DNA of 44,334 nucleotides. Source: Pseudescherichia vulneris NBRC 102420 (GTDB lineage: Bacteria > Pseudomonadota > Gammaproteobacteria > Enterobacterales > Enterobacteriaceae). Each line of letters begins with the position of its first letter. The stretch's first letter is position 1. Below, piece by piece: positions 35,681-43,279 of this stretch. The notes beneath the pieces were generated by a model. It was not told where the DNA came from. It did not search any database and saw nothing but the letters and a program-made list of their open reading frames with translations. The position numbers were made by a program, and so were the translations under genes. The stretch is from contig NZ_BBMZ01000033.1 of NCBI RefSeq assembly GCF_000759795.1, forward strand, positions 1 through 44,334. Direction: 5' to 3'.

Positions 35681-36432
35681 TGGCCGTCGAGCTGAGCGAT
35701 AGCGAGATGCTGCGCTACAACCGGCAGATTGTCCTGCGCGGCTTCGATTTTGACGGGCAGGAGGCGCTGAAGGCCTCCCGCGTGCTGGTGGTGGGCCTTG
35801 GCGGACTCGGCTGCGCTGCCGCCCAATACCTGACGGCGGCGGGTATTGGTCACCTGACGCTGCTGGACTTCGACACCGTGTCGCTGTCAAATTTGCAACG
35901 CCAGACCCTGCATAGCGACGCAACAATTGGCCAGCCGAAGGTCGCCTCGGCGCGGGCGTCGCTGGCGCGCATCAATCCGCTAGTGAGCTTCACCACCCTC
36001 AATGCTCAATTAGAGGGCGAGGCGCTGCACGCCCAGATTGCCGCTCACGATCTGGTTCTGGACTGCACCGATAACGTTGAGATCCGCAACCAGCTCAATG
36101 CTGGCTGCTTCAAGACCAGGGTTCCGCTGGTTTCCGGGGCGGCGATCCGCATGGAGGGGCAGATTAGCGTCTTTACCTGGCAGGAGGGAGAGCCGTGCTA
36201 CCGCTGCCTGAGCCGCCTGTTTGGCGATACGGCGCTGACTTGCGTTGAGGCGGGGGTGATGGCCCCGCTGGTCGGGGTGATTGGCGCGCTGCAGGCGATG
36301 GAGGCGATCAAAGTGCTGACGAAGTTTGGCCAGAGCGCCGCCGGAAAAATTGTCCTGTACGACGCCATGACCTGTCAGTTCCGCGAGATGAAGCTAATGC
36401 GCAACCCGCAGTGCGAGGTGTGCGGCGGATAA
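35680..36432 (+). CDS. moeB: Molybdopterin-synthase adenylyltransferase MoeB
   Basis: MoeB is an E1-like enzyme that adenylates the C-terminus of MoaD for sulfur transfer in molybdopterin synthesis. From the ATG at 35680 it has 250 residues (E. coli 249). The nucleotide-binding loop GLGGLGC, the conserved NLQRQ and the catalytic Asp of DCTDNVEIRNQLN are present. Zinc-binding Cys pairs are CYRC and CEVC near the C-terminus. GGAGG lies 6 nt before the ATG. A GTG one codon earlier is a less likely start. It converges on fsaA with a 3-nt gap. Confidence 0.96.
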   Translation: MAVELSDSEMLRYNRQIVLRGFDFDGQEALKASRVLVVGLGGLGCAAAQYLTAAGIGHLTLLDFDTVSLSNLQRQTLHSDATIGQPKVASARASLARINPLVSFTTLNAQLEGEALHAQIAAHDLVLDCTDNVEIRNQLNAGCFKTRVPLVSGAAIRMEGQISVFTWQEGEPCYRCLSRLFGDTALTCVEAGVMAPLVGVIGALQAMEAIKVLTKFGQSAAGKIVLYDAMTCQFREMKLMRNPQCEVCGG

Positions 36433-36435
36433 CGG

Positions 36436-37098
36436 CTAGATTCCCGTCCGGCCAAACGCCGTCTGCCACTCCTGCTCAAACTTAACGATGGCCGCCTCGA
36501 CCGCCGGGGCGGCGATAAACTGCTCCGCCACGTCCAGCGGCAGGGTAATCGCCTCACAGCCCGCCAGCAGACACTCCAGCGCCTGGCGCGGCGTCTTAAA
36601 GCTCGCCGCCAGCACCTTCGAACCCGGCGCGTGCAGGGTCAGCAGACGCTGTAGATCCGTCACCGTCTGAATACCGTCTCCGCCCTGGGCATCCACACGG
36701 TTAACGTAGGGTGCCACATACTCGGCCCCGGCCAGGGCGCTCAGCAGCCCCTGCCCCGCGCCGTACACCGCCGTTCCGAGGGTCGGGATCCCCTCGGCTT
36801 TCAGCAGCTTGATCGCCGCCAGCCCTTCCGCGCTGACCGGCACCTTCACCACGATATCGGGGATGATTCCGCGCAGCGTATGCGCCTCGGCCACCATCTC
36901 TTCGGCGTTGCTCGCTAATACCTGGGCAAAGAGCCGTCCTTTTCCGCCCAGGGCATCCTGCAGGGCAGGCAGCAGATCCACCAGCGGCATGTTGCCTTTG
37001 GCGACGATGCTCGGGTTAGTGGTGACCCCGGCCAGCGGGAAGCTGCGGGCCAGCCGTTTTACTGCCGCCACGTCGGCGGTGTCCAGGTACAGTTCCAT
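36436..37098 (-). CDS. fsaA: Fructose-6-phosphate aldolase FsaA
   Basis: FsaA is a class I aldolase of the transaldolase family that cleaves fructose 6-phosphate or 1-deoxy-fructose 6-phosphate into glyceraldehyde 3-phosphate and dihydroxyacetone or hydroxyacetone. The 220 residues equal the E. coli length. The Schiff-base Lys is K85 in [23 protein letters not shown] is the N-terminal hallmark. It is divergent from pflE across 133 nt that carry an FNR-like site and a palindrome, and so may be regulated together with the glycyl-radical genes. Confidence 0.96.
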   Translation of the reverse strand: MELYLDTADVAAVKRLARSFPLAGVTTNPSIVAKGNMPLVDLLPALQDALGGKGRLFAQVLASNAEEMVAEAHTLRGIIPDIVVKVPVSAEGLAAIKLLKAEGIPTLGTAVYGAGQGLLSALAGAEYVAPYVNRVDAQGGDGIQTVTDLQRLLTLHAPGSKVLAASFKTPRQALECLLAGCEAITLPLDVAEQFIAAPAVEAAIVKFEQEWQTAFGRTGI

Positions 37099-37163
37099 AT
37101 GAACTCCTCAAAGTGAGAGATTAAGCATGGTTTAAAACTTAACTAATTCAACCTGCCAATATG

Positions 37164-37177
37164 TTGACCCGCGTCAA
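37164..37177 (+). promoter_or_regulatory. FNR-like site in front of pflE
   Basis: TTGAC-CCGC-GTCAA has perfect 5-bp arms and matches the FNR consensus TTGAT-N4-ATCAA at the key TTGA/TCAA positions. A -10-like TTTAAT is at 37200-37205. With transcription starting near 37212 the site would be centred at about -41.5, the position of a class II FNR-activated promoter. Anaerobic activation suits a glycyl-radical enzyme operon. Confidence 0.72.
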
Positions 37178-37181
37178 AATA

Positions 37182-37198
37182 ACTTTCATTCGAAAGTA
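37182..37198. promoter_or_regulatory. Palindromic operator-like site between fsaA and pflE (shared with ybiU leader)
   Basis: ACTTTC-ATTC-GAAAGT is a perfect 6-bp inverted repeat. Read on the minus strand with one flanking base it is TACTTTCGAATGAAAG followed by T. The same 16 bases occur once more at 41629-41644 in front of ybiU. The site lies between the FNR-like box and the predicted -10 of pflE, a position suited to a repressor. The regulator is unknown. Confidence 0.7.
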
Positions 37199-37231
37199 AT
37201 TTAATCTGCATATGAAATATGAGGGCAGATT

Positions 37232-38131
37232 ATGATTTTCAATATTCAACGCTACTCCACCCATGACGGCCCCGGCATTCGCACCGTTGTGTTCCTGAAA
37301 GGCTGCTCGCTGGCCTGCCGCTGGTGCCAAAACCCGGAGAGTCGCGCCCTGACGCGTGAGGTACTCTTTGATGCCCGTCTGTGCCTGGCCGGATGCGATC
37401 TCTGCCAACAGGCGGCGCCGGGCGTGATTGACCGGGCGCTCAGCGGCCTGCTGATCCATCGGGAAAAGCTCAGTGAGACGCATCTTACTGCGCTGGAAAA
37501 CTGCTGCCCCACCCAGGCGCTCACGGTCTGCGGTGAAACCCGACCGGTGGAGGAGATTATGGCCATCGTGCTGCGGGATAAACCCTTTTACCAGCGCAGT
37601 GGGGGCGGGATCACGCTTTCCGGCGGCGAACCCTTTATGCAGCCGGCGCTCAGCGCCGCGCTGCTGAAATCCAGCGTTGAGCACGGCATTCACACGGCGG
37701 TTGAAACCTGCCTGCACGTGCCCTGGGGCTACATCGAACCGTCTCTCTCCTCTGTCGATCTCTTTCTTGCCGATCTCAAGCACGTCGACAGCAGGGTGTT
37801 TAAAACCTGGACTGACGGCTCGGCGAAGCGCGTGCTGGTGAACCTGAAACGGCTGGCGGCGCGGGGCAAACAGCTCATTATCCGCGTGCCGCTGATCCCC
37901 GGCTTTAACGCTGATGAGGCCTCCATCACGGCAATTACCCGCTTTGCCGCCGACGAACTTGGCGTCGAGGAGATCCATTTTCTGCCCTATCACACGCTGG
38001 GCATCAACAAATATCACCTGCTGAATCAGCCCTATACCGCGCCCGATAAGCCGCTCGACGCGCCCGCCCTGCTGGCCTTCGCCGAAGCGTCCGCCCGCGA
38101 GTATGGCCTGACCGCAACCCTACGAGGATAA
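37232..38131 (+). CDS. pflE: Glycyl-radical enzyme activating enzyme PflE (YbiY)
   Basis: PflE is a radical SAM enzyme that installs the glycyl radical on its partner PflF. The 299 residues match the E. coli protein closely. The radical SAM cluster is C25-x3-C29-x2-C32 in [17 protein letters not shown] ferredoxin-like insert with extra cysteines (CLAGCDLC and ENCCPTQ) could bind auxiliary iron-sulfur clusters, as in activases of eliminase-type glycyl-radical enzymes. The SGGEP motif binds SAM. It precedes pflF by 4 nt in one operon and has a good ribosome-binding site (GAGGG). Confidence 0.95.
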   Translation: MIFNIQRYSTHDGPGIRTVVFLKGCSLACRWCQNPESRALTREVLFDARLCLAGCDLCQQAAPGVIDRALSGLLIHREKLSETHLTALENCCPTQALTVCGETRPVEEIMAIVLRDKPFYQRSGGGITLSGGEPFMQPALSAALLKSSVEHGIHTAVETCLHVPWGYIEPSLSSVDLFLADLKHVDSRVFKTWTDGSAKRVLVNLKRLAARGKQLIIRVPLIPGFNADEASITAITRFAADELGVEEIHFLPYHTLGINKYHLLNQPYTAPDKPLDAPALLAFAEASAREYGLTATLRG

Positions 38132-38135
38132 TGCT

Positions 38136-40568
38136 ATGACCGAGTTACGTCTTGATACCCTGACCCGCCGCATTCAGGCGCATAAAGATGCGCTGGTACA
38201 CATTGTTAAGCCCCCGGTCTGCACCGAGCGCGCCCGGCACTACACCGAGGCCTACCAGCAGCATCTCGACAAGCCCATTCCGGTGCGTCGGGCGCTGGCC
38301 CTCGCCCACCACCTTACCGAGCGCACCATCTGGATTAAGCATGACGAGCTGATTATCGGCAACCAGGCGAGCGAAGTTCGCGCCGCGCCAATCTTCCCGG
38401 AATACACCGTGTCGTGGATCGAAAAGGAGATTGACGACCTGGCCGATCGCCCCGGCGCGGGCTTTGCGGTGAGCGAAGAGAACAAGCGCGTGCTGCATGA
38501 GATCTGCCCGTGGTGGCGCGGCCAGACGGTACAGGATCGCTGCTACGGTATGTTTACCGACGAGCAGAAAGCCCTGCTGGCAACGGGTATCATCAAGGCC
38601 GAGGGCAATATGACCTCTGGCGATGCGCACCTGGCGGTCAACTACCCGCTGCTGCTGGAGAAGGGTCTCGATGGCCTGCGCGAGAAGGTGGCCGAGCGCC
38701 GGTCGCGCATCAACCTCACCGTGCTGGAGGATCTGCACGGGGAGCAGTTCCTGAAGGCGATAGATATTGTCCTGCATGCGGTCAGCGATCATATCGCCCG
38801 CTTTGCCGCCCTCGCCCGTGCGATGGCCAGCGATGAACAGCGCGTCAGCCGCCGGGATGAGCTGCTGCAAATAGCCGAGAACTGCGACGTCATCGCCCAT
38901 CGTCCGCCGGAAACCTACTGGCAGGCGCTACAGCTCTGCTACTTCATCCAGCTGATTTTGCAGATCGAGTCCAACGGCCACTCGGTTTCGTTTGGCCGCA
39001 TGGATCAGTATCTCTATCCTTACTATCGCCGCGACGTTGAGCTGAATCAGACTCTCTCTCGGGAACAGGCCATTGAGCTGCTACACGGCTGCTGGTTGAA
39101 GCTGCTGGAGGTGAACAAGATCCGCTCCGGCTCGCATTCGAAGGCGTCAGCCGGAAGCCCGCTGTATCAGAACGTGACCATCGGCGGCCAAAAATGGGTC
39201 GACGGTAAGGCGCTGGATGCGGTCAATCCACTCTCCTATACCATCCTCGAATCCTGCGGACGCCTGCGCTCGACTCAGCCCAACCTGAGCGTTCGCTATC
39301 ACGCTGGGATGAGCAACGATTTCCTCGACGCCTGCGTCCAGGTGATCCGCTGCGGCTTCGGCATGCCCGCCTTTAATAACGATGAGATTGTTATTCCCGA
39401 GTTTATTAAGCTGGGGATCGCGCCGGAGGATGCCTATGACTACGCGGCGATTGGTTGTATCGAGACCGCCGTCGGCGGCAAGTGGGGCTACCGCTGCACC
39501 GGAATGAGCTTTATCAACTTCGCCCGGGTGATGCTCGCCGCGCTGGAGGGCGGTCGCGATGCCACCAGCGGCAAGGTGTTCCTGCCCCAGGAGCAGGCGC
39601 TTTCCAAAGGTAATTTCACCGACTTCAGCGAGGTAATGGCAGCCTGGGACGCGCAGATCCGCTACTACACTCGCAAATCCATTGAGATCGAGTACGTGGT
39701 AGACACCATGCTGGAGGAGAACGTTCACGATATTCTCTGCTCGGCGCTGGTAGATGACTGCATCGAGCGAGCAAAGAGCATTAAACAGGGTGGCGCGAAG
39801 TACGACTGGGTGTCGGGATTACAGGTAGGGATCGCTAACCTCGGCAACAGCCTGGCGGCGGTGAAAAAGCTGGTCTTTGACCAGGGCGTTATCGGCCAGC
39901 AGCAGCTCGCCGAGGCGCTGGCAGCGGATTTTGACGGTCTGACGCACGAGCAGCTGCGCCAGCGCTTAATCAACGGCGCGCCGAAGTATGGCAACGACGA
40001 TGACAGCGTCGATCTGCTGCTGAACCGCGCCTACCAGACCTATATTGACGAGCTGAAGCAGTATCACAATCCGCGCTACGGTCGCGGCCCCATCGGCGGC
40101 AACTACTACGCGGGGACCTCGTCCATCTCGGCCAACGTGCCCTTTGGCGCGGCAACCATGGCCACGCCGGACGGGCGTAAAGCCATGACCCCGCTGGCGG
40201 AGGGAGCTAGCCCGGCCTCCGGAACGGATCGTTTCGGCCCCACGGCGGTGATCAACTCCGTCGGCAAGCTGCCGGTGGGGTCGATTCTCGGCGGCGTGCT
40301 GCTTAACCAGAAGCTGAACCCGGCCACGCTGGAGAATGACAGCGATCGTCAGAAGCTGATGATGCTGCTGCGCACTTTCTTTGAAGTACGTAAAGGGTGG
40401 CATATCCAGTACAACATCGTCTCCCGCGAGACGCTGCTGGCGGCGAAGGAACACCCGGACCAGTATCGGGATCTGGTGGTGCGCGTGGCGGGCTACTCGG
40501 CGTTCTTTACCGCCCTGTCGCCGGATGCGCAGGACGATATTATCGCGAGAACCGAGCACACGTTGTAA
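38136..40568 (+). CDS. pflF: Glycyl-radical enzyme PflF (YbiW), probable 1,5-anhydroglucitol-6-phosphate lyase
   Basis: The 810-residue protein equals E. coli YbiW in length. The glycyl-radical site is G786 in VRVAGYSAF. The thiyl-radical Cys is C441 in AAIGCIETAVGG, followed by E443; this GCxE pattern marks dehydratase/lyase-type enzymes and differs from the adjacent Cys-Cys of pyruvate formate-lyase. E. coli YbiW has been reported to open the ring of 1,5-anhydroglucitol 6-phosphate to 1-deoxy-fructose 6-phosphate, which FsaA splits. The neighbouring fsaA gene agrees with that. Older databases call it a formate acetyltransferase, which the active site does not support. The enzyme is oxygen-sensitive and cytoplasmic. 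Confidence 0.92.
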   Translation: MTELRLDTLTRRIQAHKDALVHIVKPPVCTERARHYTEAYQQHLDKPIPVRRALALAHHLTERTIWIKHDELIIGNQASEVRAAPIFPEYTVSWIEKEIDDLADRPGAGFAVSEENKRVLHEICPWWRGQTVQDRCYGMFTDEQKALLATGIIKAEGNMTSGDAHLAVNYPLLLEKGLDGLREKVAERRSRINLTVLEDLHGEQFLKAIDIVLHAVSDHIARFAALARAMASDEQRVSRRDELLQIAENCDVIAHRPPETYWQALQLCYFIQLILQIESNGHSVSFGRMDQYLYPYYRRDVELNQTLSREQAIELLHGCWLKLLEVNKIRSGSHSKASAGSPLYQNVTIGGQKWVDGKALDAVNPLSYTILESCGRLRSTQPNLSVRYHAGMSNDFLDACVQVIRCGFGMPAFNNDEIVIPEFIKLGIAPEDAYDYAAIGCIETAVGGKWGYRCTGMSFINFARVMLAALEGGRDATSGKVFLPQEQALSKGNFTDFSEVMAAWDAQIRYYTRKSIEIEYVVDTMLEENVHDILCSALVDDCIERAKSIKQGGAKYDWVSGLQVGIANLGNSLAAVKKLVFDQGVIGQQQLAEALAADFDGLTHEQLRQRLINGAPKYGNDDDSVDLLLNRAYQTYIDELKQYHNPRYGRGPIGGNYYAGTSSISANVPFGAATMATPDGRKAMTPLAEGASPASGTDRFGPTAVINSVGKLPVGSILGGVLLNQKLNPATLENDSDRQKLMMLLRTFFEVRKGWHIQYNIVSRETLLAAKEHPDQYRDLVVRVAGYSAFFTALSPDAQDDIIARTEHTL

Positions 40569-40574
40569 CCAGCA

Positions 40575-40603
40575 ACGCCCGGCGGACCGCCTGCCGGGCC
40601 TAC
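40575..40603. repeat. REP-type element after pflF
   Basis: Arms GCCCGGC (40577-40583) and GCCGGGC (40593-40599) with a 9-nt loop, followed by CTAC, form a REP hairpin 8 nt after the pflF stop codon. It probably stabilises the 3' end of the pflEF mRNA. Confidence 0.75.
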
Positions 40604-40629
40604 TGTCAGCTTTCGTATGAAATTAAATG

Positions 40630-40645
40630 TGTGCATTTGCTCACA
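40630..40645 (+). promoter_or_regulatory. CRP-like site upstream of ybiV
   Basis: TGTGC-ATTTGC-TCACA fits the cAMP receptor protein consensus TGTGA-N6-TCACA with one change. It lies about 48 nt before the ybiV start codon, near a possible class II position. Carbon catabolite control of this sugar phosphatase gene is therefore plausible; the promoter itself was not resolved. Confidence 0.6.
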
Positions 40646-40692
40646 TCATTACTAGAATGCTCCTGACTGTTTTTACCCTGGGAGCATAACGT

Positions 40693-41508
40693 ATGACCGT
40701 AAAAGTTATCGTCACCGATATGGACGGAACTTTCCTTGATGATGCCAAAGCCTACGACCGCAGCCGTTTCCTCAGCCAGTTCCGTGAGCTTCAGGCACGC
40801 GGCATTGAGTTTGTGGTCGCCAGCGGCAACCAGTTTTACCAGCTCATCTCCTTCTTTCCGGAAATCAAAGACGACATCTCTTTCGTGGCCGAAAACGGCG
40901 CGCTGGTCTACGAGCACGGCAAAGAGATCTTTCATGGCGAGCTGACCCGCCACGAGTATCAGATCGTGCTGGGTGAGCTGCTCAAGAGCGAAGGCCTGAA
41001 CTTTGTCGCCTGCGGTCTGGAGAGCGCCTACGTCAGTAAAAGCGCGCCGCCGGAGTTTGTCGAGCTGATGTCGCACCACTATCACCGCCTGAAGCAGGTG
41101 GATGACTATCGCGAGATCGACGACAAGATGTTTAAGTTCTCCCTTAACCTGCCGGACAGCGAGATCCCGCAGCTGGTGGATGCCCTGCACGTCTCCCTCG
41201 ACGGCATCATGAAACCGGTCACCAGCGGCTTCGGCTTTGTGGATCTGATCATCCCCGGCCTGCATAAGGCAAACGGTATCACCCGCCTGCTCAAGCGCTG
41301 GCAGCTTTCGCCCAGCGACTGTGTCACCATCGGCGACAGCGGCAACGACGCCGAGATGCTGCGCATGGCGAAATTCTCTTTTGCGATGGGCAACGCTGGC
41401 GAGGCCATCAAAGCCATTGCCAACTTCCAGACCGACGACAACAACCAGCAGGGCGCGCTGAACGTGATCCAGGCCGTACTCGACGCCACCCCGCCTTTCA
41501 ACGCCTAA
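40693..41508 (+). CDS. ybiV: HAD-family sugar phosphatase YbiV (SupH)
   Basis: YbiV is a Cof-type (HAD IIB) phosphatase of 271 residues, as in E. coli, active on sugar phosphates such as fructose 1-phosphate and ribose 5-phosphate in vitro. The four HAD motifs are visible: DMDGT near residue 9 (nucleophile and acid Asp), the motif II region VVASGN, a Lys in the [18 protein letters not shown] region, and GDSGNDAEM near the C-terminus. It lies downstream of pflEF but has its own gap with a CRP-like site. A link to the anhydrosugar pathway is possible but unproven. Confidence 0.94.
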   Translation: MTVKVIVTDMDGTFLDDAKAYDRSRFLSQFRELQARGIEFVVASGNQFYQLISFFPEIKDDISFVAENGALVYEHGKEIFHGELTRHEYQIVLGELLKSEGLNFVACGLESAYVSKSAPPEFVELMSHHYHRLKQVDDYREIDDKMFKFSLNLPDSEIPQLVDALHVSLDGIMKPVTSGFGFVDLIIPGLHKANGITRLLKRWQLSPSDCVTIGDSGNDAEMLRMAKFSFAMGNAGEAIKAIANFQTDDNNQQGALNVIQAVLDATPPFNA

Positions 41509-41516
41509 GCACCTCT

Positions 41517-41541
41517 ACGCCAGCACGCTCGCGGCTGGCGT
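41517..41541 (+). terminator. Hairpin after ybiV
   Basis: Arms ACGCCAGC (41517-41524) and GCTGGCGT (41534-41541) form a perfect 8-bp stem with a 9-nt loop 8 nt after the ybiV stop. The following sequence is pyrimidine-rich (CCCTCTTCTCTCTTTT) instead of pure T, so it is a moderately convincing terminator. Confidence 0.65.
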
Positions 41542-41628
41542 CACCCTCTTCTCTCTTTTGTGCACCCCATCATCTTTTTAAACTTGCATTAACTTTTTTT
41601 TAACTTAAATTAGCATATGTAAGCCAGA

Positions 41629-41644
41629 TACTTTCGAATGAAAG
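41629..41644 (+). promoter_or_regulatory. Operator-like site in the ybiU leader, identical to the fsaA/pflE site
   Basis: TACTTTCGAATGAAAG here is identical over 16 bases to the minus strand at 37183-37198. It ends 15 nt before the ybiU start codon, just upstream of the GAGAGGG ribosome-binding site. The core ACTTTC/GAAAG is palindromic. Both genes are probably bound by the same unknown regulator. Confidence 0.7.
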
Positions 41645-41659
41645 ATGCGAGAGGGTGAT

Positions 41660-42922
41660 ATGACTAAAATGTATGCAAGCGAAACGCTGCCTGCCGACCA
41701 TAAGGCGGCGATTCGTCAGGTAAAACAGGCGCTGCGGGCGCAGATTGGTGACGTGCAGGCTGTCTTTAACCGCCTTGAGGAGCGCATTGCCGCTCAGGTA
41801 GCCGAGATCAACGCCCTGAAAGCGAAAGGCGAAACGGTCTGGCCGGTGATCCCCTTTGAGGATGTGAAGAGCGGCCGTGTCAGCGAGGCGCAGCGTGCGG
41901 CTATCAAGCGTCGGGGCTGTGCGGTGATTAAGAGCCACTTCCCGCGCGAGCAGGCGCTGGGCTGGGATCAATCCATGCTCGCCTACCTCGACCAGAACCG
42001 TTTCGACGACGTCTATAAAGGCCCGGGGGACAGCTTCTTTGGTACGCTGGAGGCCTCACGCCCGGAGATCTATCCCATCTACTGGTCGCAGGCGCAGATG
42101 CAGGCCCGCCAGAGCAGCGAGATGGCGCAGGTGCAGTCTCTGCTAAACCGTCTCTGGACCTTTGAGAGCGACGGCAAGCAGTGGTTCGATCCGGATGTTA
42201 GCGTAATCTATCCGGACCGCATTCGCCGTCGTCCACCGAGCACCACCTCTAAGGGGCTGGGCGCACACACCGATTCCGGGGCGCTGGAGCGCTGGCTGCT
42301 TCCGGCCTATCAGCAGGTTTTCGCCTCGGTGTTTAACGGCGATATCGACAGCTACGATCCGTGGCACGCCGCGCACCGTACCGAAGTGGAAGAGTACACC
42401 GTGGATAACACCACCAAGTGCTCGGTGTTCCGCACCTTCCAGGGCTGGACGGCGCTGTCGGATATGCTGCCGGGCCAGGGTCTGCTGCACGTGGTGCCGA
42501 TCCCCGAGGCGATGGCCTACGTTTTGCTGCGTCCGCTGCTGGACGACGTGCCGGACGATGAGCTGTGCGGCGTAGCGCCTGGGCGCGTGCTGCCCATCTC
42601 CGAGAAGTGGCATCCGCTGTTGATCGAGGCGTTAACCAGCATTCCGGCGCTGGAGGCCGGGGACTCGGTGTGGTGGCACTGTGACGTCATCCACTCCGTG
42701 GCACCGGTAGAGAACCAGCAGGGCTGGGGCAACGTGATGTATATTCCCGCCGCGCCGCTGTGCGAAAAGAACCTCGCCTATGCGCGGAAGGTAAAGGTGG
42801 CATTAGAGAACGGCGTATCGCCGGGCGATTTCCCGCGTGAGGATTATGAAGCGACGTGGGAGAACCGATTTACGGTTGCGGATTTAAACGAGCACGGCAA
42901 GCGCGCGTTGGGTATGGCGTAA
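41660..42922 (+). CDS. ybiU: YbiU, DUF1479 protein, putative Fe(II)-dependent dioxygenase
   Basis: The 420-residue protein (E. coli 421) belongs to DUF1479, a family with a cupin-like double-stranded beta-helix fold related to iron(II)/2-oxoglutarate dioxygenases. A likely metal triad is H203 and D205 in GAHTDSGAL and H345 in CDVIHSVAPV. No substrate is established. I chose the ATG at 41660 (MTKMYASETLPADHK), which has GAGAGGG at proper distance and aligns with E. coli; an in-frame ATG at 41645 would use no ribosome-binding site. The leader carries the operator shared with pflE. It converges on the immunity gene at 42986. Confidence 0.93.
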   Translation: MTKMYASETLPADHKAAIRQVKQALRAQIGDVQAVFNRLEERIAAQVAEINALKAKGETVWPVIPFEDVKSGRVSEAQRAAIKRRGCAVIKSHFPREQALGWDQSMLAYLDQNRFDDVYKGPGDSFFGTLEASRPEIYPIYWSQAQMQARQSSEMAQVQSLLNRLWTFESDGKQWFDPDVSVIYPDRIRRRPPSTTSKGLGAHTDSGALERWLLPAYQQVFASVFNGDIDSYDPWHAAHRTEVEEYTVDNTTKCSVFRTFQGWTALSDMLPGQGLLHVVPIPEAMAYVLLRPLLDDVPDDELCGVAPGRVLPISEKWHPLLIEALTSIPALEAGDSVWWHCDVIHSVAPVENQQGWGNVMYIPAAPLCEKNLAYARKVKVALENGVSPGDFPREDYEATWENRFTVADLNEHGKRALGMA

Positions 42923-42940
42923 ATACCTTGTACATTTACG

Positions 42941-42970
42941 GCGGTACGACGCTGTCCCGGTCGTATCCGC
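42941..42970. terminator. Convergent hairpin between ybiU and the immunity gene
   Basis: Arms GCGGTACGAC (42941-42950) and GTCGTATCCGC (42960-42970) pair over 10 bp with one bulged base and a 9-nt loop. It sits between the convergent ybiU and immunity stops. There is no clear T-tract, so its strength is uncertain. Confidence 0.55.
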
Positions 42971-42985
42971 CTTTACGCATAGGTT

Positions 42986-43276
42986 TCATGACTTTTCAGC
43001 TTTGTTTATCCCTTCAAGGATGCGCAATAACAATCCTTTCCCCTCTTCTGGCGCAAAAGAGTTTATGTAGCGCTCCCTAAATTCAGACTCTATTGTTTCC
43101 TCATTATGGGCGAGAAAAGCTAACACCTCTTTTTTCAAATCGTCACGGTCATGCGTTGTTAACTCGCTGGTATAAATATCAATAGCATCATCTATCGATT
43201 CAGCGCCGGTAATATAATCAAAATCTTGATTGAGCGTTCCTTCGAACATAATGTCGAGATGGGTTGTTAAGAGCAT
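42986..43276 (-). CDS. Putative immunity protein for the adjacent RNase A-like toxin
   Basis: This 96-residue acidic protein starts 3 nt after the toxin stop codon, with AGAGG inside the toxin 3' end as ribosome-binding site. It contains many Asp and Glu residues (for example ESIDDAID and EETIESEF), which suits binding to a basic nuclease. There is no signal peptide or membrane segment, so it should act in the cytoplasm, where an RNase toxin would act. I do not recognise the family from sequence alone. The immunity role is inferred from position and charge. The gene is AT-richer than ybiU. Confidence 0.75.
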   Translation of the reverse strand: MLLTTHLDIMFEGTLNQDFDYITGAESIDDAIDIYTSELTTHDRDDLKKEVLAFLAHNEETIESEFRERYINSFAPEEGKGLLLRILEGINKAEKS

Positions 43277-43279
43277 GAG

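Noticed and set aside
34538-35926. 462-codon minus-strand open frame opposite moeA/moeB
   Set aside because: moeA and moeB are full-length with all motifs and coupled start and stop codons; the opposite frame has no recognisable domain and crosses both genes.
38145-38900. 251-codon minus-strand open frame opposite pflF
   Set aside because: It lies wholly within the conserved N-terminal part of pflF and shows no domain or ribosome-binding site.
41645-41659. Upstream ATG as the ybiU start
   Set aside because: It directly abuts the palindromic site and lacks a Shine-Dalgarno, whereas the ATG at 41660 has GAGAGGG in place and aligns with known YbiU proteins.
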